DNA from: Hephaestia mangrovi
Lineage (GTDB): Bacteria; Pseudomonadota; Alphaproteobacteria; Sphingomonadales; Sphingomonadaceae
Assembly: GCF_019880555.1 (NCBI RefSeq)
Contig: NZ_JAINVU010000005.1
Coordinates: forward strand, 124,001-188,000
Length of the DNA stretch: 64,000 nucleotides
Direction of reading: 5' to 3'
The position numbers were made by a program, and so were the translations under genes. Numbering within the stretch: the stretch's first letter is position 1; each line of letters starts with the position of its first letter. Of this stretch, positions 38,310 through 48,154 are shown one piece after another. The notes under the pieces were generated by a model. The model worked only from the letters and a program-made list of their open reading frames with translations, was not told the origin of the DNA and ran no database searches.

Positions 38310-39071
38310 CTAGGCCAAGCCGATGATCGAGATCTGGCGGCCGTAGCCGGGCTCGCCGCGGTGGGTGGCGCGGCGGTAGCTGTAGAAGCGCGATTCGTCG
38401 GGATAGGTATCGAGGCCGAGGGCTTCGACGCGCGCCACGCCCGCCGCGGCGAGGCGGTGGGCGACATAGGCTTCGAGATCGAACTGGAAATGACCGGCGC
38501 GCCCCGGCGCGAAGAACCGTTCGTTGGCGGGGTCGTCGGCCTCGAAGCGGCGGGCGAACGCGGCATCGACCTCATAAGACGCGCGCGCGATGCACGGGCC
38601 GATCGCGGCATGGATACGGTCGCGCCGGGCGCCAAGTGATTCCATCGCCGCGATCGCCGAATCGGTGACGCCGCCGATCGCGCCCTTCCAGCCGGCATGC
38701 GCGGCGGCGACGACGCCGGCTTCGCGGTCGGCGAACAGCACCGGCGCGCAATCGGCGGTGAGGATGCCGAGCGCGATGCCGGGCCGATCGCTGACCAGCG
38801 CATCGCCGCGCGGGCGCAACGGGCCATCGAGCGCCTCGCGCACGATCAGCGCCTCGGCGGAGTGGATCTGATAGAGCGTCGCCAGCGCGGCACCGGGCAC
38901 CACCGCGGCCAGCGCCCGCGCGCGATTGGCGGCGACCGCATCGGGATCGTCGTCGGAGCCGATACCGACGTTGAGCCCTGCATAATCGCCGGTCGAGACG
39001 CCGCCCCGCCGGCCGAGAAAACCGTGCGCCACGCCCTGCAGCGCGGCGGCGCGGATCACCTCGACGCTCAC
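38310..39071 (-). CDS. pgeF: Peptidoglycan editing factor PgeF (laccase-domain protein)
   Basis: Encodes 253 residues from a GTG at 39071 that overlaps the GNAT stop (GTGA). The YfiH/LACC1 family signature is present: HGFLGRRGGVSTGDYAGLNV, QIHSAEALIV, LTADCAPVLFADRE and AAHAGWKGAIGGV. The conserved His and Cys metal ligands are in the last two. Members act on nucleosides or edit peptidoglycan precursors. It is the last gene of the lgt-midA-GNAT-pgeF unit. The frame continues upstream of the chosen start without good sequence support. Confidence 0.92.
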   Translation of the reverse strand: MSVEVIRAAALQGVAHGFLGRRGGVSTGDYAGLNVGIGSDDDPDAVAANRARALAAVVPGAALATLYQIHSAEALIVREALDGPLRPRGDALVSDRPGIALGILTADCAPVLFADREAGVVAAAHAGWKGAIGGVTDSAIAAMESLGARRDRIHAAIGPCIARASYEVDAAFARRFEADDPANERFFAPGRAGHFQFDLEAYVAHRLAAAGVARVEALGLDTYPDESRFYSYRRATHRGEPGYGRQISIIGLA

Positions 39072-39574
39072 AGCGCGAGCCGCATGATGCGATCGTCGTC
39101 GATCGTCTCGCCGACGCGATATTCGTATCGCCCGATCTCTTCGAAACCATAGCGATCGTAGAAGCGGCGGGCGCGGCGATTGTCGATATAGACGCTGAGC
39201 AGCAGCTCGCTGTGCCCGGCGGCGCGGGCGGTAGCGATCGCCCAATCGAGCAGCGCCGGGCCGACGCCCTCTCCGTGCCAGCCGCCCAGCACATAGAGCT
39301 GGTGGAGCTCGGTGGCGCCCGCCGGCCAATCGCCGGGGAAAGCGACCGGACCGAGTTTGGCGAAGCCGATGATGCGATCGTCCTCGGTCGCGAGGCGGAT
39401 GGTATAGGCGGGATCGTCGAGCTGCGACGGCAGGCCGGCGCCGAATGTGGTATCGAGAAAATGCGCGAGATCGGAGGCGGGGTAGAGCGACCCGAATGTC
39501 TCGGTGAACGAGCGTGCGGCCATTTGCGCGAGCGCGGCGCCGTCGCCGGGCGTGGCGGCGCGATAGGCGATCAT
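39068..39574 (-). CDS. GNAT family N-acetyltransferase
   Basis: Encodes 168 residues with the GNAT fold. The acetyl-CoA-binding region is LHQLYVLGGWHGEGVGPALL near residue 90-109, followed by ELLLSVYIDNRRARRFYDRY and GFEEIGRYEYRVG. The substrate is unknown; small-molecule or protein N-acetylation are both possible. It overlaps midA upstream (ATGA) and pgeF downstream (GTGA), so it is translated within the same operon. Confidence 0.9.
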   Translation of the reverse strand: MIAYRAATPGDGAALAQMAARSFTETFGSLYPASDLAHFLDTTFGAGLPSQLDDPAYTIRLATEDDRIIGFAKLGPVAFPGDWPAGATELHQLYVLGGWHGEGVGPALLDWAIATARAAGHSELLLSVYIDNRRARRFYDRYGFEEIGRYEYRVGETIDDDRIMRLAL

Positions 39575-40668
39575 GCGAAACCGGCCGGGACCGGCCAGCC
39601 CGGCGCCGCGATCGCGACCGCCTTGAACAGCCGGCCCATCTGATCGGGCGCGACGAGCCGCTGGCGCGCGGCGGCAAGCTCGTCGCCGCGATCCGGCGCG
39701 CGGCGCGCGAGCGAGGCGGCGCGCGCATCGATGCCGAGCGCGAGGAGCAGATCGCCCTGATCGACCGGGCCCCAGGTTGTTGCGCCCTCCGCCTCGGCGG
39801 CAGCCTTCAGCGTGGCGAAATCGACATGCGCGGTAAGATCCTGCTCGCCGGGCGCATCGAACGGATTGGCCGCGGCGTGGCCGCGCACCGCCTGCAAGGT
39901 GTCGCCGATGGCGGGGCCTTCGTAACCATAATCGACGATGATCGCGACGCCGCCCTGGGCGACGAGGCGGCGGGCGAGCGCGCGTATCAGCGTGACGGCG
40001 GCGGGCGCGGTCTCGATGATCGCGCCGGCGGGCGCATCGGCAAGCGACGGCGGGATGATCTCGTCAGGCACGCGCTTGCCGGCGATCGGCAGGAACAAGG
40101 TATCCTGGCAAGCGACGAGCCGCTCGTGCCAGCCGTCGCCGCCCTTGACGAGCTGCGCGATCGGCAGCGCATCGAAGAATTCGTTGGCGACGACGAGCAG
40201 CGCAACATCGTCCGGCAGCGTCGCCAGATCGTCGTGCCAGGTCGCGCCGGGCAAGCGAGCGGCCTGCGCGGCGCGCAGCACCGGGCTGGTCTCGACGAAA
40301 TGCGCCGGCGGCATCGCCTGCGCCTTGGCCATCGCCCGCAAGGCGTCCGCCGCCAGCGTGCCGCGACCGGGGCCGAGCTCGACATAGGCCGCGTCAGGCC
40401 GGCCGGCACGATCCCAGCTATCGGCCAGCGCGAGGCCGATCAGCTCACCGAACATCTGGCTGATCTCGGGCGCGGTAACGAAATCGCCCGTGGCGCCGAG
40501 CGGATCGCGCGTCGCATAATAATGCGCGTTGGCGGCAGCCATGAATTGCGAAAGCGGGATCGGCCCGCCCAGCGTGATCGCCCGCGCGAGGCGATCGGGC
40601 AGCGCGCCCTGGGTTGCGGCATCCGGGGAGAGCGTATCGGACGAGATGGCGCGGCCCTCCTCAGGCAC
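39571..40668 (-). CDS. MidA/NDUFAF7-family SAM methyltransferase
   Basis: Encodes 365 residues. Family features are the N-terminal LSQFMAAANAHYYATRDPLG, GDFVTAPEISQMFGELIGL, the SAM-binding VELGPGRGTLAADALRA near residue 95-111, and VVANEFFDALPI. The mitochondrial homologue NDUFAF7 methylates an arginine of complex I subunit NDUFS2, and bacterial members probably act on a respiratory or related protein. It follows lgt and overlaps the GNAT gene by ATGA, a gene order common in alphaproteobacteria. Confidence 0.91.
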   Translation of the reverse strand: MPEEGRAISSDTLSPDAATQGALPDRLARAITLGGPIPLSQFMAAANAHYYATRDPLGATGDFVTAPEISQMFGELIGLALADSWDRAGRPDAAYVELGPGRGTLAADALRAMAKAQAMPPAHFVETSPVLRAAQAARLPGATWHDDLATLPDDVALLVVANEFFDALPIAQLVKGGDGWHERLVACQDTLFLPIAGKRVPDEIIPPSLADAPAGAIIETAPAAVTLIRALARRLVAQGGVAIIVDYGYEGPAIGDTLQAVRGHAAANPFDAPGEQDLTAHVDFATLKAAAEAEGATTWGPVDQGDLLLALGIDARAASLARRAPDRGDELAAARQRLVAPDQMGRLFKAVAIAAPGWPVPAGFA

Positions 40669-40725
40669 AATCGAAATCAGTCTTCACAAGTCCGGCGTGA
40701 CGGAAGGCCTATCGGTTCGCCGCGC

Positions 40726-41619
40726 TCATGCCACGCTTTCGCCGCCGGCGATCGGCTCGACGCGGTGGCGGCGGCGCTTGGCGGTGACGATCAGATAGAT
40801 GCCGCCGAGGATCATCGGCAGGCACAGCACCTGGCCCATGTGGATGACATTGGCGAAGAAGGTGCCGTCGAACTGCGGATCGGGTTCGCGGAAATATTCG
40901 ACGAAGAAGCGGAAGCAGCCATAGCCGAGCAGGAAGATGCCGGTGAGCTTGCCCGGATCGTAGCGCGACCTGGTCTTCCAGAACGCGAACCACAGGATCA
41001 GGAACAGGCAGATGCCTTCGAGCGCCGCCTCGTAGAGCTCGCTGGGGTGGCGCGGCGGCTCGATCATGCCGGGCGGCATGGTATGCGGGAAGATGATCGC
41101 CCAGGGCACGGTGGCCGGCTTGCCCCACAATTCGCCGTTGATGAAATTGGCGATGCGCCCGAAGAACAGGCCGAACGGCACGCAGCAGGCGACATAATCG
41201 TGGATCCGGAGCCAGTTGAGCCCCTTGTTGCGGGCCAGCAGGATCATCGCCAGCGAGGTGCCGATGACGCCGCCGTGGAACGACATGCCGCCGTCCCACA
41301 GCTTGAACACCTGCAGCGGGTGCAGGAACATTTCCGGCGCGTAGAACACGACATAGCCGATGCGGCCGCCGAGGATGACGCCCAACGTGACGTAGAAAAC
41401 GAGATCGTCGGCATGCGCGCGGCTCATCGGTGCGCCGGGCTGGGCGAGCAGCTTCAACAGATACCACCAGCCGACGACGATGCCGGCGATATAGGCCAGC
41501 GAATACCATTTCAGGCTGAAAAACCCGATTTTGAAGATCACCGGATTGAGGCCGAGATCGGTCCAGTGGAGATAGTGGCGGGTTTCCGCGGCGGCCGCGG
41601 CGAGTTCGGTCAGGATCAA
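40726..41619 (-). CDS. lgt: Prolipoprotein diacylglyceryl transferase
   Basis: Encodes about 297 residues. Lgt signature segments are [45 protein letters not shown] and the diagnostic [15 protein letters not shown]. It transfers diacylglycerol from phosphatidylglycerol to the lipobox cysteine of prolipoproteins at the inner membrane, and seven hydrophobic segments are visible. I favour a TTG start at 41619 preceded by GGGGAAAAG. The frame also allows an ATG at 41658, with no Shine-Dalgarno, giving 310 residues. It heads the lgt-midA-GNAT-pgeF unit and diverges from the acyl-CoA synthetase gene. Confidence 0.93.
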   Translation of the reverse strand: MILTELAAAAAETRHYLHWTDLGLNPVIFKIGFFSLKWYSLAYIAGIVVGWWYLLKLLAQPGAPMSRAHADDLVFYVTLGVILGGRIGYVVFYAPEMFLHPLQVFKLWDGGMSFHGGVIGTSLAMILLARNKGLNWLRIHDYVACCVPFGLFFGRIANFINGELWGKPATVPWAIIFPHTMPPGMIEPPRHPSELYEAALEGICLFLILWFAFWKTRSRYDPGKLTGIFLLGYGCFRFFVEYFREPDPQFDGTFFANVIHMGQVLCLPMILGGIYLIVTAKRRRHRVEPIAGGESVA

Positions 41620-41682
41620 GGCTTTTCCCCGGTCATCGCCGCCTCCATAAGGGGACAAACAGCGAAGACCAAGGAGAGAGTG

Positions 41683-43395
41683 ATGCCGACCGAGCTCGAT
41701 CGCCGGATGGACGCCGGAATCGCCCGCCTGACCGCTCCGGACGGGCCGCTTGCGGTGACGATGGTCGAGCGCGACGGGCGGATGCTGCCGATGATCGCGA
41801 CCGCGCCGCCGGCGCTATCGCATTATTTCGCGCATTTCTGCGCCGAACATGCCGAAGCGACCTTTCTGGTGGCGGGCGACGAGCGGCTGACCTTCGCCGC
41901 GGTCTACGATCAGGCGAAAGCGGTGGCGGCGGCGCTGATCGCCGGATTCGGCGTCGCCAAGGGTGATCGCATCGGCATCGCGATGCGCAATTCGCCGTCG
42001 TGGATCGCGCTCTACATGGGGGTGACGATGGCCGGCGGGGTGGCGACGCTGCTCAACGGCTGGTGGACGCCGGAGGAGCTCGCCGATGCGATCGGCGACG
42101 TCGAATGCGGGCTGGTGTTCGCCGACGGGCCGCGCGCCGAGCGGCTGGCCCAGGCCGCGGGCGTGGCGTGCCGGGTGGTGGCGATCGACGACCGACCGGC
42201 GCTGGCCGAGGCGCTGGCGCCGGTGACTTCGCAACGGGGATCGGGCGCCGCCGCGCTGCCGTTGCTTGGCGGCGAGGACGATGCGACGATCCTGTTCACC
42301 AGCGGCTCGACCGGGCAGTGCAAGGGCGCGCTCAGCGATCATCGCGGGGTGTTGCAGGGGGTGTTCAACTATCTCGCGCAGGCGCTGGTGATGCTGGGCA
42401 TCGCGACCGAGAACGGCACGCCGCCCGAGGGGCAGCCGGCGACGCTGCTCAACGTGCCGCTGTTCCACGTCACCGCCGAGATTCCGGTGATGCTGCAGAG
42501 CTTCGCGATGGGGCGCAAGCTGGTGCTGATGCCGAAATGGGACGCCGAGGAAGCGATGCGGCTGATCGAGGCCGAGCAGGTGAGCTATTTCGTCGGCGTG
42601 CCGCTGATGAGCTACGAGATCCTGACGCATCCCAACCGGCACAAATACGACCTTTCCAGGGTGACCGATTTCGCCGCGGGCGGCGCGCCGCGCCCGGTCG
42701 AGCATGTGCGGCGGATCAAGGAGGAAATGGGCGGCGGGGCGCCGCTGATCGGTTACGGGCTGACCGAGACCAACGCGGTCGGCTGCGGCAACTGGCGCGA
42801 GAATTACCTCGCCAAGCCCGAATCGACCGGGCGCGCATCACGGCCGCTGGTCGAGCTGGCGATCGTCGATGGCGCGGGGAAAGCGATGGCACAGGGCGCG
42901 CGCGGCGAGGTGGCGATCCGATCGATCTGCAACTTCAAGCGTTATTGGAATCGGCCAGACGCGACCGAGGCGGCGTTCACCGCCGACGGCTTCTTCCTGA
43001 CCGGCGACATCGGGTATCTCGACGAGGACGGCTATCTGTTCATCGTCGACCGCAAGAAAGACATCATCATCCGCGGCGGCGAGAATATCTCGTGCCAGGA
43101 AGTCGAGGCGGCAATCTATCGGCATCCGGCGGTGGCGGAATGCTGCGTGTTCGGGCTGCCCGATCCGCGCTATGGCGAAGTGCCCGGCGCGGTGGTGCAT
43201 TATCGCGCAGGCGAGACGCTGGCGACCGAGCAATTGTGCGCGTTCCTGGGCGAACATATCGCCGCGTTCAAGCTGCCGGCGCGGGTGTGGGTATCGGCCG
43301 AGCCGTTGCCGCGGCTCGGCACCGAGAAGATCGACAAGGTGAGCCTGCGCGCGCGCTATCGCGAGATGGCGGTCAGCGACGGCGGCTGCGGATAA
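41683..43395 (+). CDS. Acyl-CoA synthetase / AMP-dependent ligase
   Basis: Encodes 570 residues behind AAGGAGAG. Adenylate-forming enzyme motifs appear in order: the P-loop [15 protein letters not shown] near residue 200, [15 protein letters not shown] near 360, [20 protein letters not shown] near 440, and the catalytic lysine region [11 protein letters not shown] at the end. It most resembles medium- or long-chain fatty acid-CoA ligases, but the substrate is not readable by eye. The frame upstream of ATG 41683 is antisense to midA and lgt and was not used. It is convergent with the NRPS locus. Confidence 0.92.
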   Translation: MPTELDRRMDAGIARLTAPDGPLAVTMVERDGRMLPMIATAPPALSHYFAHFCAEHAEATFLVAGDERLTFAAVYDQAKAVAAALIAGFGVAKGDRIGIAMRNSPSWIALYMGVTMAGGVATLLNGWWTPEELADAIGDVECGLVFADGPRAERLAQAAGVACRVVAIDDRPALAEALAPVTSQRGSGAAALPLLGGEDDATILFTSGSTGQCKGALSDHRGVLQGVFNYLAQALVMLGIATENGTPPEGQPATLLNVPLFHVTAEIPVMLQSFAMGRKLVLMPKWDAEEAMRLIEAEQVSYFVGVPLMSYEILTHPNRHKYDLSRVTDFAAGGAPRPVEHVRRIKEEMGGGAPLIGYGLTETNAVGCGNWRENYLAKPESTGRASRPLVELAIVDGAGKAMAQGARGEVAIRSICNFKRYWNRPDATEAAFTADGFFLTGDIGYLDEDGYLFIVDRKKDIIIRGGENISCQEVEAAIYRHPAVAECCVFGLPDPRYGEVPGAVVHYRAGETLATEQLCAFLGEHIAAFKLPARVWVSAEPLPRLGTEKIDKVSLRARYREMAVSDGGCG

Positions 43396-43486
43396 TCACG
43401 ACGACGATCGCGACGGCCATCGCGATCAGCAGCCAGTAAGCGATCATCCGGCGGACGATCATCGCCCAGTCGCGCGCGTCGAACAT
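43373..43486 (-). CDS. Small single-span membrane peptide (37 aa)
   Basis: An ATG at 43486 opens a 37-codon frame: MFDARDWAMIVRRMIAYWLL, then [17 protein letters not shown]. One strongly hydrophobic segment is flanked by basic residues, typical of a small inner-membrane protein. Its last 23 bases overlap the end of the convergent acyl-CoA synthetase gene. It lies 50 bases after the PPTase stop on the same strand. No family is recognised. A start 11 codons earlier is also possible. Confidence 0.5.
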   Translation of the reverse strand: MFDARDWAMIVRRMIAYWLLIAMAVAIVVVIIRSRRR

Positions 43487-43536
43487 CGCCGGTGCATAGC
43501 ATTGCCGCGCCGCCATGCCATCGTCGCGGCGGCGGA

Positions 43537-44157
43537 TCAGCCCGCGCGCGCGACGAGCGCGGCGCGGTAGCCGTCGGGCGCGGCGACCGGGAGCGCTGCC
43601 CAGCCGTCGCCGCCCGACCGGATCGCGGGCACGCCGCCGATCGCGACGGTGAAGGCGTCGAGCGGATAGGAAAGGCCGAGGCCCAGCGCCTTGACGAAGG
43701 CTTCCTTGAGCGACCAGCAGGCGAAAAAGGCGAGGCGCGCCGCGGCGGGATCGAGCGCGGCGAGAGAGGCGGTTTCTGCGCCTGCGAAGAAGGTGCGGGC
43801 GAGCGGCAGCCAATCGAGTGCCGGGTCGATCGCCTCGACGTCGCAGCCGAGCGCGGCATCGCCGATCGCGAGCATCATCGTGTCGCCCGAATGCGAGAGG
43901 CTGAAATGCGGCCCGCCGGCCAGTTCGGGCTTGCCATGCGCATTGGCGGTGAAGCGCAAGCGCGCCGGGCAGCCGCCCGTCACCGCGGCGAGGCGTTCAC
44001 GGGCGAGGCCGCGGCGGGCGACGAAGCGGCGGCGGTCGCGATCGAACCGGAAGCGCGCGGCGCGGGCCCGCTCATCGGGCGCGAGCAGGCCGGCGAGGCG
44101 CGCCTGTTCCGCCGGCGCGACATCGAGGCGAGCGAAATGGACGGCGGGCGCCGCCAT
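43537..44157 (-). CDS. Sfp-type 4'-phosphopantetheinyl transferase
   Basis: Encodes 206 residues starting MAAPAVHFARLDVAP. Sfp family motifs are FSLSHSGDTMMLAIG, GCDVEAIDPALDW with the Mg-binding Asp and Glu, and CWSLKEAFVKALGLGLSY. Such enzymes move the phosphopantetheine arm of CoA onto a serine of carrier proteins. It starts four bases after the NRPS stop, so it almost certainly activates the two carrier domains encoded upstream. Confidence 0.93.
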   Translation of the reverse strand: MAAPAVHFARLDVAPAEQARLAGLLAPDERARAARFRFDRDRRRFVARRGLARERLAAVTGGCPARLRFTANAHGKPELAGGPHFSLSHSGDTMMLAIGDAALGCDVEAIDPALDWLPLARTFFAGAETASLAALDPAAARLAFFACWSLKEAFVKALGLGLSYPLDAFTVAIGGVPAIRSGGDGWAALPVAAPDGYRAALVARAG

Positions 44158-44161
44158 CGGC

Positions 44162-47100
44162 TCAGCTCGCCTCGCGCAGCTGCCCGGCGGCCATCGCCTT
44201 GTCGAGATGCGGCCTGAGCATCGCGGCGAAAGTGTCGACGTGCGGCGGCTCGAGCATCGTGCGGTGACCGCCCGGGACGACGTGATCGGTGAACGCGCCG
44301 GTGCACGACGCCCGCCAATGCTCGGCGAAATCGAGCACATCGGGATGCTCGGCGGGCTCGAACAGCACGGTGGCGCCGCCGTAAGCGGGCGGATGGTAGC
44401 GCAGCGCCGCCTTGTCGAGCTGGATGCGCAGCTTGGGCTGGAGCACCGCCTCGCGGCCGCCGCGCAAGTTCGCCGCATCGGAAAGGCCACGCAGCCGCTC
44501 GAAGAAATAGCGAATGCGATGGCCGCGCGGCTGCGCCATGGTCTGCGCGAGATGGAAGCGGAACTTGCTGACGAACGCGCCGAACGCGCCGATCTCGCGC
44601 GATTTTTCGGGGTGGAAGGCGTGGACCAGCATCAGCAGCGGCACGTCGCAGCCCTGGCGGTGGAACTCCTCGGCGACGGCATAGGCAAGGATGCCCGAGG
44701 TGCACCAGCCGCCGACGAAATACGGCCCGTTGGGGCGTTCCTTGCGCAGCGCCGCGACGACGAGACGCGCGGCGTCCTCGAGCTTCTTCGGGCAGCCGCC
44801 GGCCGCTTCGAGAATCGCATCGACATGAATGCCGAAAAAGGGCTGATCGGTGCCGAGGCGTTCCGAAAGCGGCAGGAAGGTCGAGCCGCCGTCGAGCCAC
44901 AGGATCGGCGGCTTGCTGCCGTGCGGCTGGATCGGGACGACCGGCGAAATGTTCTCCGCCGCGACGCCGCTCGCCAGCAGCTCGGCCATGTCGGCGAGCC
45001 GGGGCGCCTGGAACAAGGCGCCCATCGGCAGGCGGACGCCGTAATCGGCCTGGATGCGGCGAATGAGGCGCGCGATCAGCAGCGAATGGCCGCCGAGATC
45101 GAAGAAATCGTCGTCGCGTGAGACCGTCTCGACCTTGAGGACGGCGCGCCAGATTTCGGCGAGCTGCTGTTCCTCGGGCGTCCGCGGGGGTTCGCCGGCG
45201 GACTTGGCCTGGGCGCCGGCGCCGGGCTCGGGAAGCTGCTTGCGATCGACCTTGCCGTTGGGCGTGAGCGGCAGTTCGTCCATCGCCACGAAGCGCGTCG
45301 GGATCATGTAATCGGGGAGCGTCCTGGCCAGCTCGTCGCGCCAGCCGGCGGGATCGCCGCCGCCGACGACATAGCCGGCCAGCATGTGCTCGCCGCTCGG
45401 ATCGGGCCAGGCGCGGGCAGCGGCGCCCGCAACGCCGGGAAGTTTCGCCAGCGCGCCCTCGACTTCCTCGATGGCGATGCGGAAGCCGCGAATCTTGACC
45501 TCGTTATCGGTGCGGCCGAGGCATTCGAGCACGCCATCGGCGCGCCAGCGGCCGAGATCGCCGGTGCGATAAAGCCGCGTGCCGGCATGATCGACGAAGC
45601 GCTGTTCGGTGAGATCGGGGCGACCGCGATAGCCCTGCGCGAGGCCGCGCCCACCGATCATCAACTCGCCGATCGCGCCGACCGGGCGGTCGTTGCCGTC
45701 GGCATCGAGGATGCGAACCTGGGTGTTGGCGATCGGCTTGCCGATGGCGATCGGGCCGTCCGCTTCGACCTGGGAAACGGTCGACCAGATCGTCGTCTCG
45801 GTCGGGCCGTACATGTTCCACAGCTCTTTCACGCGGGGCCGGAGCTGGTCGGCGAGCGCGCGGGGCAAGGCCTCGCCGCCGCACAGCACGCGCATCCCGG
45901 GCGCGCCGGCCCAGCCGGTCTCGATCAGCCCGCGCCACGTCGCAGGGGTGGCCTGCATGACGTGGGGTTTCACCCTGTCGATACGGGCGATCAGCGCGGC
46001 CATGTCCATCGCTTCGTCACGCGCGGCGATCGCGACGGTGCCGCCGGTGACCAGCGGCAACCACAATTCGAGCTCGGCGATGTCGAACGACAAAGTGGTG
46101 ATCGCGAGCAGCGTTTCGCCCTCGGCGAAGCCCGGCGCCTGCTGCATCGCCATCAGCAGATTGACGAGCGCGGCGTGCGGAATCTCGACGCCCTTGGGCT
46201 TGCCGGTCGAACCCGAGGTGTAGAGCACGTAGGCGAGGCTTTCGCCGTCGATCCTGCGCGGCTCAAACGCGGTGTCTGGCCAGTTGCGGGTCAGCGACAG
46301 GCTGGGCGCGATGCCGGCGGGAATCGCGTGTTCGGTGCCGGGCTCGACCAGCACCAGCGCGAGGCCGGCGTCCTCGGCGATCAGCGCGAGGCGGCTCGGC
46401 GGAAAGCCGGGATCGAGCGGCAGATAGGCCGCGCCCGCCTTGGCAACGCCGAGCATCGCCGCGACCATCCATGGCGAGCGGCCGAGCGACAGCCCGACCA
46501 GCGCACCGGGGGCGACGCCCTCGGCGACGAGGCGCGCGGCGATCGTATCCGATCGGCGAGCGAGATCGGCATAGGTCCAGCGCTCGTTATCGTAGGCAAG
46601 CGCGGTCTGATCGGGACGCCGGGCGGCCTGTTCGGCGAACCAGTCGACGACATTCGAATGCGGCAGCGGCTGCGCGGTGTCGTTCCAGCGATCGACCAGC
46701 TCGTTCTGCTCGTCGGCCGACAGCATCGGCAAACGGCCAAGCGTGGTATCGGGATCGGCGGCGACGCCTTCGAGCATCGTCTGCCAATGCGCGATCATGC
46801 GGCGGATCGTGCGCGCGTCGAACAATTCGGTGGAATAGAGGAAGCGGCCGTCCATGCCCGAGGGGCGCTCGTCGAGCTCGAGATAGAGGTCGTATTTGGC
46901 AGCGCCGACGACAACGTCCATCTGCGTCAGATCCCAGCCTTCGGGGAAGGGATCGACCGGCGGTTCGATCGAGAAGAGCGTGTTGAACAAGGGGTGCGTG
47001 CCCTTGCCGCGCTTGATGCCCAACGCGCGCATCAGGCGATCGAACGGGATATCGCTGGCGCCGAGCGCGCCGATCACGCTGGCCTTCACCTCGGCGAGAT

Positions 47101-48154
47101 AGGCGCGGAACGGCTGGTCGCCGACCGGCTTGCTGCGCAGCGCCATGGTGTTGAGGAAATAGCCGATCAGCGGCTGCAATTCGGGGCGGCGCCGGGTATC
47201 GGTGACGCCGCCGACGATGATGTCGGTATCGCCGGTATAGCGATAGAGCATCGCCTTGTAGGCGGCGAGCAATACCATGTAGAGCGTGGCGTTCTCGTCG
47301 CGGGCGAGCGCTTTCAGCTTGCCGATCAGATCGGCCGAAAGCTCGAACACTTCCATCGAGCCGGCATGCGTCGGCATGCCCGGACGCGGGCGATCGCCGG
47401 CGAGTTCGAGGCGCGGCAACGGCTGGGCGAGCGCATTGCGCCAGTGATCGAGCTGGCGGTCGAGCGTTTCGGGATCGGCCTGATCGTGCTGCCAGGCGGC
47501 ATAATCGCCGTACTGGATCGCGGGTTCGGGAAGCGGCGAGGGCTGGCCGGCCTCATAGGCCTTCACCAGAGCGGCGAGTTCGGGGACGAGCGTGCGGTAG
47601 ATCGAGACGCCATCGAAGATGATGTGGTGCAGCGTCAGGTAGAGGCGGTGATCGTCCTCGGCGAGCTTGACGACGCGGGCGCGGAACAGGGGCGCGGTCT
47701 CGAAATCGATCGGCGCCTTGGCATCGACGGTGGCAAGCCGGTGCGCCTCTGCCTCGCGCTCGGCGGCGGGCATCGCGCTGATGTCGAGCAGCGGCAGCTT
47801 GACGTAGAACGGATCGGCGACGCGCTGCGAAAGCTCGCCGTCGCGCTCATGAAACGAGGTGCGCCAGATTTCGTGGCGGCGGACGATCTCGCTCAGCGCC
47901 ATTTCGAGCGCGCGGTGATCGTAGGCGCCGCGGCGGTGGATGGTGATCGATTCGTTGTAGAGCGGCATCTCCGGCGCCATCTGCGCGTGGAGCCAGAGCT
48001 GATTCTGCTCGCGGGTGAGCGGCAGCACGCGCGCGGGATCGCGCGGGAGGATCGGATCGGGCAGCGCCTGCGCGGCGGCGGGGGTGGCCTCACCGCGCAG
48101 CATCCGCTCCATCAACTGGCGGCGAAGGTCGGCGGCGTTGGTCATCTCATTCAT
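44162..48154 (-). CDS. Nonribosomal peptide synthetase, C-A-T-TE
   Basis: Encodes 1330 residues. The condensation domain (about 45-470) has HHIIFDG near residue 176. The adenylation domain (about 490-990) has YTSGSTGKPKG near 643 and MYGPTETTIWS. The carrier domain has DLGGHSLL near 1018. A thioesterase fills the rest. The ten-position specificity code reads by eye D-I-L-Q-L-G-M-I-W-K, close to the published glycine code. The thioesterase nucleophile elbow is GGWCTSG, with Cys near 1151 in place of Ser; the general base is probably His near 1297 in GGHRTM. The start at 48154 overlaps the P450 stop (ATGA). The product is unknown. Confidence 0.93.
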   Translation of the reverse strand: MNEMTNAADLRRQLMERMLRGEATPAAAQALPDPILPRDPARVLPLTREQNQLWLHAQMAPEMPLYNESITIHRRGAYDHRALEMALSEIVRRHEIWRTSFHERDGELSQRVADPFYVKLPLLDISAMPAAEREAEAHRLATVDAKAPIDFETAPLFRARVVKLAEDDHRLYLTLHHIIFDGVSIYRTLVPELAALVKAYEAGQPSPLPEPAIQYGDYAAWQHDQADPETLDRQLDHWRNALAQPLPRLELAGDRPRPGMPTHAGSMEVFELSADLIGKLKALARDENATLYMVLLAAYKAMLYRYTGDTDIIVGGVTDTRRRPELQPLIGYFLNTMALRSKPVGDQPFRAYLAEVKASVIGALGASDIPFDRLMRALGIKRGKGTHPLFNTLFSIEPPVDPFPEGWDLTQMDVVVGAAKYDLYLELDERPSGMDGRFLYSTELFDARTIRRMIAHWQTMLEGVAADPDTTLGRLPMLSADEQNELVDRWNDTAQPLPHSNVVDWFAEQAARRPDQTALAYDNERWTYADLARRSDTIAARLVAEGVAPGALVGLSLGRSPWMVAAMLGVAKAGAAYLPLDPGFPPSRLALIAEDAGLALVLVEPGTEHAIPAGIAPSLSLTRNWPDTAFEPRRIDGESLAYVLYTSGSTGKPKGVEIPHAALVNLLMAMQQAPGFAEGETLLAITTLSFDIAELELWLPLVTGGTVAIAARDEAMDMAALIARIDRVKPHVMQATPATWRGLIETGWAGAPGMRVLCGGEALPRALADQLRPRVKELWNMYGPTETTIWSTVSQVEADGPIAIGKPIANTQVRILDADGNDRPVGAIGELMIGGRGLAQGYRGRPDLTEQRFVDHAGTRLYRTGDLGRWRADGVLECLGRTDNEVKIRGFRIAIEEVEGALAKLPGVAGAAARAWPDPSGEHMLAGYVVGGGDPAGWRDELARTLPDYMIPTRFVAMDELPLTPNGKVDRKQLPEPGAGAQAKSAGEPPRTPEEQQLAEIWRAVLKVETVSRDDDFFDLGGHSLLIARLIRRIQADYGVRLPMGALFQAPRLADMAELLASGVAAENISPVVPIQPHGSKPPILWLDGGSTFLPLSERLGTDQPFFGIHVDAILEAAGGCPKKLEDAARLVVAALRKERPNGPYFVGGWCTSGILAYAVAEEFHRQGCDVPLLMLVHAFHPEKSREIGAFGAFVSKFRFHLAQTMAQPRGHRIRYFFERLRGLSDAANLRGGREAVLQPKLRIQLDKAALRYHPPAYGGATVLFEPAEHPDVLDFAEHWRASCTGAFTDHVVPGGHRTMLEPPHVDTFAAMLRPHLDKAMAAGQLREAS

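Noticed and set aside
39514..41682. Upstream extension of the acyl-CoA synthetase frame
   Set aside because: It runs antisense through midA and lgt. The real start at 41683 has AAGGAGAG before it and gives the normal family length.
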